A DNA stretch of 64,000 bases from Flavobacteriales bacterium UBA7878. GTDB taxonomy: Bacteria; Bacteroidota; Bacteroidia; Flavobacteriales; Schleiferiaceae. The translations under genes and the position numbers were made by a program. Location: the NCBI GenBank assembly GCA_002501205.1, contig DLRW01000075.1, positions 74,633-138,632 on the forward strand, written 5' to 3'. Below are positions 9,341 to 18,570 of the stretch, one piece after another. The notes under the pieces were generated by a model. That model did not search any database. It was not told the origin of the DNA and worked only from the letters and a program-made list of their open reading frames with translations. Each line of letters starts with the position of its first letter. The stretch's first letter is position 1.

Positions 9341-10804
9341 ATGCGACATTTTTACCTACTCATTTTTAGCCTGGCCTTGTTTTCAGGCACCGCACAAAAG
9401 GTGGAATTTAATAAGGCTATGGAAGACGGCATCCAGGCGATTGCCGAACTTCGCTATGGCGATCTCCATCAAATCTTGACTCGCGAGCGCAAAGCAAATC
9501 CGGGCAATCGGGTTCCTGATTATTTGGAAGCGGCCGCTCTTTGTATCCGCGGGTTTTTCGTGGAGAATGAAGAATGGTATTCCAATAATGAGGCTCGACT
9601 GGATAAGCTCTTTAGTCGGGTAGAAGAACTCCCCGATACCGAGCCCTACAAGCGTGTGTTCCTGGCAGAAATGGCTTTAGGTCGCAGTGGTATCCACGGC
9701 AAGTATAAAAACAATATCAAAGCAGCATGGGGCTTTTACCGGGCCTATAACTTGTTGGACGATAACCTCCGGGAATTCCCCAATTTCATTCCTACTTTGA
9801 TCCCATTTGGGGTGCTGCAAACCGCAGTTGGGAGTTTGCCTTCTGACTATAAATCGGTAGCGTCCTTATTTGGCTTTAAAGGCAATATTGAGGAGGGTCT
9901 AAAAATGATCCGCAAAGCCTATTACTATAGCTTGGCTGATCCTAAACTGAAGTTCCATCGCGATTACTTTGGCTTTGTCTATGCCTATGTGAATTATGAG
10001 CTTGAAACAGAGGAACAGGTGAGTTTGTATACCCTGGGGATGGATGTAGATGCCTCCTCCTTTTTTAGCTATTTAGAGGCCCAGCAAAAACTTCGTTCTG
10101 GTGAAGCGGGTGAAGCTTTAAAGCTCTTGCAAAACCGTCCTTCAAGCGAAGAATATTTGGAAGTTCCCTTCTTTGAGTATTACACCGGTAAGGTTGCTTT
10201 AATGATAAAGCCGGAAGAAGCTTACAAGCACTTGCACTTGTTTTTGAAGACCGCCAAGGATGAGGAGCATCGCAAGTCCGCATATCGTTATTTAGCATGG
10301 TATCATTTGTTAAATGGTCAGAAGGCTGAGGCTGAAGCCTATCGACAAAAGATAATGCAGGAACCGGAGACCTTAACGGGCTCCGATAAACAGGCACTGG
10401 ATGAAGCAAATCGCGGATTTAATTTGGCATTGATCAAGGCCCGATTGGATTTTGATGCCGGTCGTTATGCAAGAATCGTTGAGAACCTCAAACCCGAAGG
10501 AGTGGAGGATTGCTGTCGTAAAAATTGGGAGCGACAAGAATACCATTACCGTAGAGCACGGGCCCTGCAAGAATTAGGATTGATTGATCAAGCCATCCCC
10601 GCCTTCTTAAAGGCAATGGAATATCAGGATCCTGTAAGCTTTAGTTTGGCCAATAGCACCTTGCAAGTAGCAGTTTTGTTTGAGCATAAGGGAAATTGGT
10701 CGCAAAGCAAGCGTTATTTCAAAGAGGCTTTGGCCTTACAAGGATACCCTTTTCACGAAGGTGTACAGCAAAAAGCAAAAGCTGGATTAGAGCGTTTGCC
10801 TTAG
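9341..10804 (+). CDS. secreted or periplasmic TPR protein
   Basis: A 487-residue protein with a signal peptide (MRHFYLLIFSLALFSGTAQ) and helical repeats through most of its length, including clear TPR-like units near the C-terminus (YHYRRARALQELGLIDQAIP and WSQSKRYFKEALALQGYP). I recognise no enzyme domain. Such proteins in Bacteroidota usually act as periplasmic scaffolds, but no partner is evident. The ATG follows the upstream T-run without a gap, so the mRNA leader must be very short or come from read-through. It lies 34 bp before lgt and may share its transcript. Confidence 0.8.
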   Translation: MRHFYLLIFSLALFSGTAQKVEFNKAMEDGIQAIAELRYGDLHQILTRERKANPGNRVPDYLEAAALCIRGFFVENEEWYSNNEARLDKLFSRVEELPDTEPYKRVFLAEMALGRSGIHGKYKNNIKAAWGFYRAYNLLDDNLREFPNFIPTLIPFGVLQTAVGSLPSDYKSVASLFGFKGNIEEGLKMIRKAYYYSLADPKLKFHRDYFGFVYAYVNYELETEEQVSLYTLGMDVDASSFFSYLEAQQKLRSGEAGEALKLLQNRPSSEEYLEVPFFEYYTGKVALMIKPEEAYKHLHLFLKTAKDEEHRKSAYRYLAWYHLLNGQKAEAEAYRQKIMQEPETLTGSDKQALDEANRGFNLALIKARLDFDAGRYARIVENLKPEGVEDCCRKNWERQEYHYRRARALQELGLIDQAIPAFLKAMEYQDPVSFSLANSTLQVAVLFEHKGNWSQSKRYFKEALALQGYPFHEGVQQKAKAGLERLP

Positions 10805-10838
10805 ATGAATTTCATAATTTCCCCAGCAAATCATTAAG

Positions 10839-11918
10839 ATGGATCAACTGCTGAGTATCACATGGGACGCGGGTCGCGGTATTGACCTGGGTTTTTTTAC
10901 CCTTCGCTATTATAGCCTGCTCTTTGCGCTGGGCTTTGTACTGGGCTACTTCATCATGAAACGGATTTTTAAGCGTGAAGGAATTCCCATTGAAAAGTTG
11001 GATACCCTTTTAACTTATACGGTGGTAGCCACTATTGTTGGCGCTCGTTTAGGTCATGTTTTCTTTTATCAGTGGGATTATTATTCGCAGCATCCCTGGG
11101 ATATTATTAAAGTTTGGGAAGGCGGCTTAGCTAGTCATGGTGCTGCAGTTGCGATTATTATCGCTATGATTATTTATTCCAAGAAGGTCCTCGGGAAATC
11201 TACCTTATGGATATTGGATCGGGTAGTAATTACCGTGGCTTTAGCCGGATGTTTTATTCGTTTAGGCAATTTCGCCAACTCCGAAATTTATGGGGATGTC
11301 TCTAATTCTGCTTGGGAAATGGTCTTTACCAATCCAGTTCGGGAGCGCATACTTAATACCACTGGCGATGCGATAAGTGAAATTGAATTCATCGAAAAGG
11401 AGGAATACGAGATTACCGATACAATAACCTATCCCATCTATGATTTGGAGGTTCATTTCAATCCGAAATTCCCAAGTCGTGAAGCTGCTCAGACCTACTT
11501 TATTCAGCACGTAAAGCCATTATTGGCAAGTGCCATGAAAGAGGATAAAAACCTGCTGATTACCGGAACTGAATTTGAATGGGATGAATCAGAAACCATG
11601 GTTGGCACTATCGAGGCTAGAGGCTATCCCCGCCGGCCTACCCAGATATTTGAAGCCTTGGCTTATCTGGCCATCTTCTTTATCCTGGCCCGTTTGTATT
11701 TGGTTGCAGATGTCCGTCAGCGAGTAGGAATGCTCTTCGGTCTATTCCTAATCTTGGTTTTTGGATTCCGATTCGCGATCGAGTTTTTAAAAGAGAATCA
11801 GGTTAGTGCGGAAGAAGGTCGTGCCTTTAATATTGGTCAGAGTTTAAGCATCCCACTGGTTATTGCCGGTTTGTATTTCAGCATTTTCGCTAAAAAATTG
11901 AAGAATGAAAAAGAGTAA
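10839..11918 (+). CDS. lgt: prolipoprotein diacylglyceryl transferase
   Basis: Lgt transfers diacylglycerol from phosphatidylglycerol to the lipobox cysteine of prelipoproteins in the inner membrane, the first step of lipoprotein maturation. The 359-residue multi-pass protein shows the family motifs: His100 in ASHGAAVAI, the signature RLGNFANSEIYG from Arg141, and RRPTQIFEAL near the C-terminus. It is longer than the roughly 290-residue enterobacterial enzyme because of a hydrophilic insertion of about 70 residues after the signature (about 175-250), a form seen in Bacteroidota. The window encodes several lipoproteins that need it (13437, 22217, 22741, 28200 and 31538 starts). Its end overlaps the DUF192 gene by 14 bp. 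Confidence 0.96.
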   Translation: MDQLLSITWDAGRGIDLGFFTLRYYSLLFALGFVLGYFIMKRIFKREGIPIEKLDTLLTYTVVATIVGARLGHVFFYQWDYYSQHPWDIIKVWEGGLASHGAAVAIIIAMIIYSKKVLGKSTLWILDRVVITVALAGCFIRLGNFANSEIYGDVSNSAWEMVFTNPVRERILNTTGDAISEIEFIEKEEYEITDTITYPIYDLEVHFNPKFPSREAAQTYFIQHVKPLLASAMKEDKNLLITGTEFEWDESETMVGTIEARGYPRRPTQIFEALAYLAIFFILARLYLVADVRQRVGMLFGLFLILVFGFRFAIEFLKENQVSAEEGRAFNIGQSLSIPLVIAGLYFSIFAKKLKNEKE

Positions 11919-12435
11919 GCAGCGCATCATTGCGATTGTACTATTAATTGCCTTGGCTTTGTGGATTGTAATTTCTGTGATTCCTAAAGGAACAAGCGGT
12001 CGCTCCAGTGATCGTCAGGTAGCACCTTCCAAGGCGGAGCCTCCTTTTACCAAGGAAGCAGAATTGGCGATTCTCGATACTTCGGGCACTGATGTATTAA
12101 TGAACCTGGATATTGAATTAGCGGAGTCTGTAGCCGAAATCCAGTACGGTATGATGTACCGCAAAAGTATGGATCGCAATATGGGAATGCTTTTTATTAT
12201 GGGTAGTGAAGCCCCGCGTTCCTTCTATATGAAGAACACTTATGTTCCCTTGGATATCATTTTCATTAATGATGATATGAAGATCGTGAGCATTCAGAAA
12301 AATGCGAAGCCTTTGGATGAAACTTCATTGCCAAGTGAAGGTCCTGCCTCTTTGGTTTTAGAAGTAAAAGGTGGCCTTAGTGATGAGCTAGGTTTAGTGA
12401 AAGGCCAAAAAATTCGCTGGAATCGCCTACATTAA
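11905..12435 (+). CDS. DUF192 domain protein, membrane-anchored
   Basis: 176 residues: a single N-terminal hydrophobic segment (about 8-26, IAIVLLIALALWIVISVI) then a Ser/Pro-rich linker and a DUF192 domain with the hallmark strings YGMMYRKSMDRNMGMLFIM, SFYMKNTYVPLDIIFI and LVLEVKGG. DUF192 proteins are small periplasmic beta-barrel-like domains of unknown biochemical role. The gene overlaps lgt by 14 bp, so the two are almost certainly translationally coupled. Confidence 0.92.
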   Translation: MKKSKQRIIAIVLLIALALWIVISVIPKGTSGRSSDRQVAPSKAEPPFTKEAELAILDTSGTDVLMNLDIELAESVAEIQYGMMYRKSMDRNMGMLFIMGSEAPRSFYMKNTYVPLDIIFINDDMKIVSIQKNAKPLDETSLPSEGPASLVLEVKGGLSDELGLVKGQKIRWNRLH

Positions 12436-12439
12436 AGGC

Positions 12440-12862
12440 ATGAAAAAGATCGGTATTTTATTGGCCTTAATGCTATTTGGTATTTCCGCGCAGGCTCAGG
12501 TAGAGGTAGATCCTGAAGGTTTCGAAACCTTTAAAATGCAAGAGGGAGATACTACCTACCTTATGAAAAAGTACTTCATGGTTTTTTTGAAAAGAGGCAC
12601 GGAGCGTAGTCAGGATCAAGCCGAAGCTATGAAAATTCAGACCGCTCACCTGGCTCATATGGGTTCACTGGCCACTATTGGTCAACTGGATTTGGCGGGC
12701 CCCATGGGCGATGATACTGATTTAAGAGGAATCGTAGTATTAAGAGTTCCAACTATGGAAGCTGCTGAAGCCTGTGTAAAGGCAGATCCTGCGGTTCGAG
12801 CCAAGAGATTGAGCTACGAAATTCACCCCTGGTGGGCAGCAGTAGGTAGTAAATTACGTTAA
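12440..12862 (+). CDS. exported YciI-like protein
   Basis: 140 residues with a signal peptide (MKKIGILLALMLFGISAQAQ) followed by a YciI-like ferredoxin-fold domain: KKYFMVFLKRGTERS, then HLAHMGSLATIGQLDLAGPM and a C-terminal AEACVKADPAVRAKRLSYEI containing the conserved Asp-Pro. YciI domains are small and often ligand- or stress-associated; the reaction, if any, is unknown. It follows the DUF192 gene by 4 bp and overlaps the end of the convergent NlpC gene by 4 bp. Confidence 0.87.
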   Translation: MKKIGILLALMLFGISAQAQVEVDPEGFETFKMQEGDTTYLMKKYFMVFLKRGTERSQDQAEAMKIQTAHLAHMGSLATIGQLDLAGPMGDDTDLRGIVVLRVPTMEAAEACVKADPAVRAKRLSYEIHPWWAAVGSKLR

Positions 12863-13437
12863 GCTTTATAGCGTCCTCCTTTAAAAAAGCGCTTAGACCA
12901 ATAGGAGTTGGTTAGAGATGAGATCATCACCCCTCGGCTAGAACTGGTGTGTGCAAATTGATCATCACCAAGGTAAATTCCAACATGATCGATTCGACGG
13001 CCCCGCACCTTAAAGAATACCAGGTCACCAAATTCCAATTCATCCTGATTTAAGGCTTCCATTTCGGAAAAGATATCCTCGGCTCGTCGTCCCTGGAATT
13101 CGCGTTTAAAGACCTCCTGATAGGCGATAATCACAAAACCGCTGCAATCCACTCCTTTTTTGGTCATACCTCCCATTCGGTGTGGAGTGCCATACCAGTC
13201 ATCGATAAAGCTTTCTAAATCCTTTTCCTTAGCATCGAGGGCCGGCGCTTCTTCGATCTCTTCCGAATTGCTTTTTGGCTTAGTAGTTTTATCCTTTTTT
13301 GAATTAAGGATTTCATGCTCAAACTGCGGTGCAGACTTGGGTTTGCTTTTAGCAGGACTGCGTTGCAAACTTCCACAGGAAGAGAGTAGGAGAATAAAGC
13401 TAAGTGCCAGTATGTATTTTGAATAGCGCCAAAACAT
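12859..13437 (-). CDS. NlpC/P60 family cell-wall peptidase, lipoprotein
   Basis: C40-family cysteine peptidase expected to cut peptidoglycan stem peptides in the periplasm. The N-terminus is a lipoprotein signal with lipobox Cys21 (LLLSSC). After a Lys/Glu-rich linker (22-75) comes the NlpC/P60 domain with catalytic Cys98 in KKGVDCSGF, His151 in RIDHVGIYLG and a third polar residue, His163, in FAHTSS. At 192 residues it is a compact, one-domain member with no SH3 or LysM module. It is transcribed alone, converging on the YciI-like gene. Confidence 0.94.
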   Translation of the reverse strand: MFWRYSKYILALSFILLLSSCGSLQRSPAKSKPKSAPQFEHEILNSKKDKTTKPKSNSEEIEEAPALDAKEKDLESFIDDWYGTPHRMGGMTKKGVDCSGFVIIAYQEVFKREFQGRRAEDIFSEMEALNQDELEFGDLVFFKVRGRRIDHVGIYLGDDQFAHTSSSRGVMISSLTNSYWSKRFFKGGRYKA

Positions 13438-13513
13438 AGGTCAAATTTCGGTAAGGAAATGAGATCTGCAGCCTCGGAATTGAATTGTTATCGACAGGTC
13501 GATATGAACTAAA

Positions 13514-13535
13514 AAACCCCGTTTAAACGGGGTTT
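13514..13535 (-). terminator. palindromic terminator after the M1 peptidase gene
   Basis: A perfect 22-bp palindrome with arms AAACCCCGTTT/AAACGGGGTTT; on the minus strand it runs into six T residues, about 90 bp past the M1 peptidase stop. Confidence 0.8.
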
Positions 13536-13622
13536 CTAGAGGGGGGAAGGTTCCAATAGTTTTCACTATTTCCTTTTCCAAAGTTCGTTGATGGAGCTTC
13601 TAAAGGAAATAGGCCATTTGCC

Positions 13623-15920
13623 TTATTTACCGGCTTGCTGCATACGGTTCTTCGATTCACCGTAATTGCGAGAGCGGTAGATTTCGAAACGACTGGCCTT
13701 GCGTTCCTCGGGCCAAACATTGTCTTCTAAATCAGTATCTGCTGTTTCTAAGAAGGGATCTAATTCTACTTTTACCACTTCCTTTTCGAAGACGAAAACC
13801 TTTTTAAAGCGAAGTTCATTCTGAATCCAGATTTCTGCAGGATGGCGACTTACTTCCGTACTGCCATCGGCAAAGGTGAAACGAAGGATTACAGGCATCA
13901 CCAGGCCACCTTGGTTTTCGAATTCAATTTCATAAAAATTCCAGCCGGCATCGAGGTATTTCTTTTGTTCCTCATTAAGGCTTTCACGGTATTTCTTGTA
14001 TTGCTCCCGATCGTAAGGAAGCACTGTAAAGTCATCATTCTTATTGTAGAAATCAGCCATTTCCGGATGGGCATCGCTATAATGCTTGCCCTTTAATTCC
14101 TTGGCATTTCGGCTATCGCCAATAAATTCATTTTGGGCTTCTTCGCGCTCGCGTGCCTTTTCAATATCCGGATTTTTAGTATCGAAGCGATACCATTTTA
14201 CCTCCTTAAGGGCAATGTCTACATTATCAGTGGTATAGAACCATCCGCGGAAGAACCAATCCAAATCCGTAGCTGAGGCATCTTCCATGGTGCGGAAGAA
14301 ATCAGCCGGAGTAGGATGCTTAAACATCCAGCGTTGGCAATAAGTCTTAAAGGAATAGTCAAAAAGTTCGCGGCCCATCACTGTTTCCCGCAGAATATTA
14401 AGGGCGGTAGCAGGTTTACCATAGGCATTATTACCAAATTGGAGAATGCTTTCTGAATTGGTCATAATAGGCACCATATCTTGTTTTTCAGATCGCATAT
14501 AGTCAGCAATCTTGTAGGCGGGACCACGGCGGCTAGGATAATTTTCTTCCCATTCCTGCTCGGTTAAATACTGTACGAAGGTGTTGAGACCTTCATCCAT
14601 CCAGGTCCACTGACGCTCGTCGCTGTTTACAATCATGGGGAAGAAATTATGCCCTACCTCATGAATGATCACTCCTATCATACCGTATTTGGTGTTCTTA
14701 TTATAGGTGCCATCCGCTTCGGGGCGGCCACCATTAAAGCAGATCATGGGGTATTCCATGCCAATACGATCCGTATGCACAGAGATCGCCACCGGATAGG
14801 GATAATCGAAGGTATACTTTGAATAGGTTTTAATGGTGTGAGCTACCACACGAGTAGAGTAGCGTTCCCATAAGGGATTCCCTTCTTTAGGATAATAGCT
14901 CATGGCTAAAACGGTGCGATCACCAAACTTCACTGCCATGGCATCCCAGATAAATTTACGACTGGAGCAAAAGGCGAAGTCGCGCACATTATGGGCTTTG
15001 AAATGCCAGGTTTTTTCACCCTTTTCCTTTTTACCTTCGGCTTTGCGGGCTTCCTTTTCATTCACAATAAATACTGGATCTTCGGTATTATTACGGGCCT
15101 CCTCCAAACGCACTAGTTGTTCCTTGCTCAGTACTTCTTCACTGTTTTGTAGGGTGCCGGTAGCTCCAATTATATGATCGGCTGGAGCAGTGATTTCAAC
15201 ATCATAATTACCAAAGGGCAGGGCAAATTCACCTCGACCTAAAAACTGTTTGTTCTGCCAGCCTTCCACATCATTATACACCGCCATGCGGGGGAAGAAC
15301 TGAGCAATGGTATAGAGGTAATTGTCTTCATCTTTAAAGTATTCCAGGCCGGAACGACCACCCAATTTGGCGCGATCATTAATATTATACCACCAATTGA
15401 TGCTGAAGCTCACGCTATCCCCACTTTTTAATGGCGCATCCAGATTAATGCGCATCATGGTGTAATTGATTTTATGGGACTGGTCTTGACCCGATTGATT
15501 TTTTACCTGATCAATTTTAAAGCCGCCATCAAAATCGTAGAAAAGCTTCCCAATTTCATAGGTACTCATGCTTGAGCCTACATCACCAGTTTTGGTTTGC
15601 TGGGTGAGACTGTTCTGTGCGCGCATGTTTTGATCCAACTGAACCCAGAGATATTCTAAAGATTCAGGTGCATTATTGATATAGGTTATGGTTTGCTCAC
15701 CATAAATACGTTGATTTTCATCATCAAGGCGAATCTTCATTTTGTAGTTCGCTTGCTGCTGATAATAAAAGGCTCCCGGGGCACCACCACCGGTGCGATA
15801 CATATTGGGGGTTGGGAGTAAGTCCTTCATCTGCCTGAAATGGCTGGTATTGACATTTGGACTTTGGCCTTTAAGGCCTGCTGTTAGTAAGATGAAGGTC
15901 AGTAACAGTCCTCGTTTCAT
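13623..15920 (-). CDS. M1 family zinc metallopeptidase
   Basis: Secreted gluzincin aminopeptidase-like protein of 765 residues with a signal peptide (MKRGLLLTFILLTAGLKGQ). The zinc site is complete: H420-E-V-G-H424, then Glu443 in WMDEGLN after 18 residues, as in the M1 family. The N-terminal beta domain (about 50-290) and the gluzincin domain (about 300-560) can be seen; the last 150 residues form a strand-rich tail without a T9SS domain. By family knowledge it removes N-terminal residues from peptides in the periplasm or outside the cell. A -7 element (TATTTTTG, minus strand, 15947-15954) lies upstream. Confidence 0.94.
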   Translation of the reverse strand: MKRGLLLTFILLTAGLKGQSPNVNTSHFRQMKDLLPTPNMYRTGGGAPGAFYYQQQANYKMKIRLDDENQRIYGEQTITYINNAPESLEYLWVQLDQNMRAQNSLTQQTKTGDVGSSMSTYEIGKLFYDFDGGFKIDQVKNQSGQDQSHKINYTMMRINLDAPLKSGDSVSFSINWWYNINDRAKLGGRSGLEYFKDEDNYLYTIAQFFPRMAVYNDVEGWQNKQFLGRGEFALPFGNYDVEITAPADHIIGATGTLQNSEEVLSKEQLVRLEEARNNTEDPVFIVNEKEARKAEGKKEKGEKTWHFKAHNVRDFAFCSSRKFIWDAMAVKFGDRTVLAMSYYPKEGNPLWERYSTRVVAHTIKTYSKYTFDYPYPVAISVHTDRIGMEYPMICFNGGRPEADGTYNKNTKYGMIGVIIHEVGHNFFPMIVNSDERQWTWMDEGLNTFVQYLTEQEWEENYPSRRGPAYKIADYMRSEKQDMVPIMTNSESILQFGNNAYGKPATALNILRETVMGRELFDYSFKTYCQRWMFKHPTPADFFRTMEDASATDLDWFFRGWFYTTDNVDIALKEVKWYRFDTKNPDIEKAREREEAQNEFIGDSRNAKELKGKHYSDAHPEMADFYNKNDDFTVLPYDREQYKKYRESLNEEQKKYLDAGWNFYEIEFENQGGLVMPVILRFTFADGSTEVSRHPAEIWIQNELRFKKVFVFEKEVVKVELDPFLETADTDLEDNVWPEERKASRFEIYRSRNYGESKNRMQQAGK

Positions 15921-15946
15921 AAAGAGCGTGTTTTTTTGGAAAGGCC

Positions 15947-15954
15947 CAAAAATA
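15947..15954 (-). promoter_or_regulatory. -7 promoter element of the M1 peptidase gene
   Basis: On the minus strand this reads TATTTTTG, matching TAnnTTTG, 27 bp before the ATG. No clear -33 element was found. Confidence 0.4.
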
Positions 15955-15959
15955 GGAAT

Positions 15960-16865
15960 CTAATTGGGATATAAGTCTTTGAGAGCAGCTTCCAACTCCG
16001 GGAATTGATATTCAAATCCTGAATTTTGAATCTTTTCGCTGCTGCAGCGGGTGCTGGCCAGGGTTATTGTAGCCATCTCACCCAAGATTAATTTAAGTAA
16101 GCCGGCAGGGATAGGAGGGAGCCAAAAGGGACGATTTAATACCTGTGCTACTTTTTTACTAAGAGCTTTGTTTTGCACGGATTCCGGCCCAACTGCATTG
16201 TATACTCCGGTGCTTAATTTTTCATTTTCCAGGGCATAAACAAAGATGCGGGCAAGATCATGGCGATGTATCCAGGGCATCCATTGTTTGCCATTGCCTA
16301 AAGGAGCACCTACACCCCATTTGATTGGTTCCGCAATTTTTGCCAAAGCCCCTTCTTGAGAATCCAGTACAATACCGATTCGCAGGCGTACCGTGCGGAT
16401 CTTGAGGTCTTCAAAAAGTTGGGCTTCCTGCTCCCATTTTTGACAAACCAGGCTTAGGAAATCGTTCCCCGGAGCATCGGTTTCCCGGTATACTTTATCA
16501 GGATGATTGGGGTAATATCCAGTGGCACTGGCACTGATAAAGGCCTGTAGTTTTTTTGAACTTTTACGAACGGAATTATACAATAAGCGAGTGCCATCTA
16601 CTCGACTGCGAATAATGGTATTCTTAAAATGGGGCGTCCATCTTTGTGCAATATTAGAACCGGCAAGGTTAATGATCGCATCGGCGAAAGCCAAGGCCTC
16701 CGAATCGATTTGATCCAGGTCCGGGTCCCATTGGAATATTTGAACGGATGCTATTTCAGACCTGGTACTGCGACTGAGCCAAGCGACTTGATGTCCTTTT
16801 TCTAGAAGTAGTTTTGTGATCTCCCGGCCAATAAGGCCACTGCCGCCGCTGATTAATACATTCAT
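15960..16865 (-). CDS. TIGR01777 family NAD(P)-binding epimerase-like protein
   Basis: Extended short-chain dehydrogenase-like protein of 301 residues. The Rossmann motif GGSGLIG is at residues 7-13, followed by INLAGSNIAQRW and a C-terminal DUF1731 region (KLILGEMATITLASTRCSSE). The family (YfcH-like) is widespread, but its substrate is unknown. The gene lies between two secreted-protein genes without close coupling. Confidence 0.92.
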   Translation of the reverse strand: MNVLISGGSGLIGREITKLLLEKGHQVAWLSRSTRSEIASVQIFQWDPDLDQIDSEALAFADAIINLAGSNIAQRWTPHFKNTIIRSRVDGTRLLYNSVRKSSKKLQAFISASATGYYPNHPDKVYRETDAPGNDFLSLVCQKWEQEAQLFEDLKIRTVRLRIGIVLDSQEGALAKIAEPIKWGVGAPLGNGKQWMPWIHRHDLARIFVYALENEKLSTGVYNAVGPESVQNKALSKKVAQVLNRPFWLPPIPAGLLKLILGEMATITLASTRCSSEKIQNSGFEYQFPELEAALKDLYPN

Positions 16866-16926
16866 TAACTAAACCTGGAATTTGGGTTCAAGGTAAAGCT
16901 AATTAACCGCCCTGAGCAAAGCTTGT

Positions 16927-18513
16927 TCAATGACCGTGATAAATCCAGCGTTGTAGTGAAATGAACTCATCGTTGAAGTAAAGTTCGACCAGATAGCTTC
17001 CTTTGGGAAGATCATTAAGATCGAGGTCACGATGTTTTTGACCTTCCAACTGAGGCCAGCTTTCTTCGCTGATAAGCTTACCACTTTCATCCCGGAAAGC
17101 CAGCTTAAATACACCTGATTGTTCGGGTTCTTGATACCAAATTTGGGCATTAGTTCCTGGGTTTGGCGCTAGTTGCCAGTTGAATCCTGATTTAGGATTT
17201 TCAAGTCCTTTTTGTCCTAAGTTTAATTGGGACTTAATCAGTGAAACTTTAAAGAAGTTGGTGCTGGCACTGCTTTCATTACCCGTATTACTGAGAAAAA
17301 TATTGGCAGCACTGCTTTCAATCCCGCCAAAAATATAGCCGATAAACACCGTGTCTCCCGATAATTGATTGTAGTCTATGATTCCGGGCGCAGCTAAAGG
17401 AATGGAAGGGTCGATAAAGAATTCGGAACCGGCACCCAGCAAGGCGGGCATTTCGGCTTGAAGCTTATGCTCCCAGAAATTACCCATACTATCGCGACTT
17501 ATGCTGGCAATAGTTTTTACGAAGGGTACATTATTATCCTGGGTACGCACTCCATTTTGCTCGAAGTATTGAGCGATACCCCCGAAAAAGAGATTGTGCA
17601 TTGCTTTATTCTGCGCATCATAAAGCGCCACATTAGCACAGTGGTAATGATTATAGTACTGACTGAAATTTGGGACTTCCGTGGCTCCATTGCTATTGAT
17701 GCGCACCGCATTGAGGTAGGGTAAATCAACATTAGGCTGGAATACACCGGAATAGGCGATTAAGCCGTAGCTACCATCTTCGCGTATTTCCGGACCCACA
17801 TTATAGTCGCGACGGTGTAAAAGTTGCGGATCGCTAATGCTGTTTTCCCAGCTTACTTGAAATTGGGGAAAGGTCCCGTTAATGCGAAAGCGACGAACAG
17901 CATTGGTATAGGTCTGGGTGAAACTAGGACCATTGTGCGGATTGTAGCGACCGTTGAACTCATGTCCGCCCACCAGGTAGAAAGTACTATCTATCCGTTC
18001 TAACTGGCCACCACAAACGGCAAAGTCGGGATGACTGATTTGCTGAATGGCCGAAGCCGGAACCGACATGCCACTGCTTAGATTTTGAAGTTGACTGAGG
18101 TCGATGATAGTAAGGGTAGCATGGGTGATATGGCTGCCGCCTGAGATTCCGTAACCTCCTACTAAAAAGAGATAAACCCCTTCTTGATAATAGTTCAGAT
18201 TGGTGGATTTTAAAGGATCTACGATGCTGCTGCTTAACAATCCCAGACTAAGCTTATAAAAACCGGTATCGGGTTCAATTACCCATATTTCATCATTGTG
18301 CCCCGTGGCATCAAAAGAAGCGAAAGGTTGCCTTTGATGCAGACCATCCAGACGACCACCCACCAGGTAAAATTTGCCCTGATATTCGGCATGAGCAAAG
18401 GATTGTAAACCTCCACTGAGGGGTAAATTAATGCTTTCGAGAATCAGTTCGGATTGAGCGATTCCAGCAAGGCTTAGGAAGCTAAAAAATAATAGGCTTA
18501 AAGGACGGAACAT
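16927..18513 (-). CDS. Kelch/galactose-oxidase-like T9SS protein
   Basis: A 528-residue exported protein with signal peptide MFRPLSLLFFSFLSLAGIAQ. Repeats of the type GKFYLVGGRLDG, YLFLVGGYGISGG and STFYLVGGHEFNGRYNPHNG show Kelch-like beta-propeller blades across about residues 25-420. The last 80 residues are a T9SS type A sorting domain (NWQLAPNPGTN, then LPKGSYLVELYFND). It is probably displayed on the cell surface; ligand unknown. The minus-strand -7 element TAGATTTG (18531-18538) is 18 bp before the ATG. Confidence 0.88.
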   Translation of the reverse strand: MFRPLSLLFFSFLSLAGIAQSELILESINLPLSGGLQSFAHAEYQGKFYLVGGRLDGLHQRQPFASFDATGHNDEIWVIEPDTGFYKLSLGLLSSSIVDPLKSTNLNYYQEGVYLFLVGGYGISGGSHITHATLTIIDLSQLQNLSSGMSVPASAIQQISHPDFAVCGGQLERIDSTFYLVGGHEFNGRYNPHNGPSFTQTYTNAVRRFRINGTFPQFQVSWENSISDPQLLHRRDYNVGPEIREDGSYGLIAYSGVFQPNVDLPYLNAVRINSNGATEVPNFSQYYNHYHCANVALYDAQNKAMHNLFFGGIAQYFEQNGVRTQDNNVPFVKTIASISRDSMGNFWEHKLQAEMPALLGAGSEFFIDPSIPLAAPGIIDYNQLSGDTVFIGYIFGGIESSAANIFLSNTGNESSASTNFFKVSLIKSQLNLGQKGLENPKSGFNWQLAPNPGTNAQIWYQEPEQSGVFKLAFRDESGKLISEESWPQLEGQKHRDLDLNDLPKGSYLVELYFNDEFISLQRWIYHGH

Positions 18514-18530
18514 TTGGATGGTATTTCCGC

Positions 18531-18538
18531 CAAATCTA
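18531..18538 (-). promoter_or_regulatory. -7 promoter element of the Kelch-like gene
   Basis: Reads TAGATTTG on the minus strand, 18 bp before the ATG at 18513. No matching -33 element at the expected distance. Confidence 0.4.
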
Positions 18539-18570
18539 GAATATCAAAGTAAGCTAAAGAGTGACTTAAG

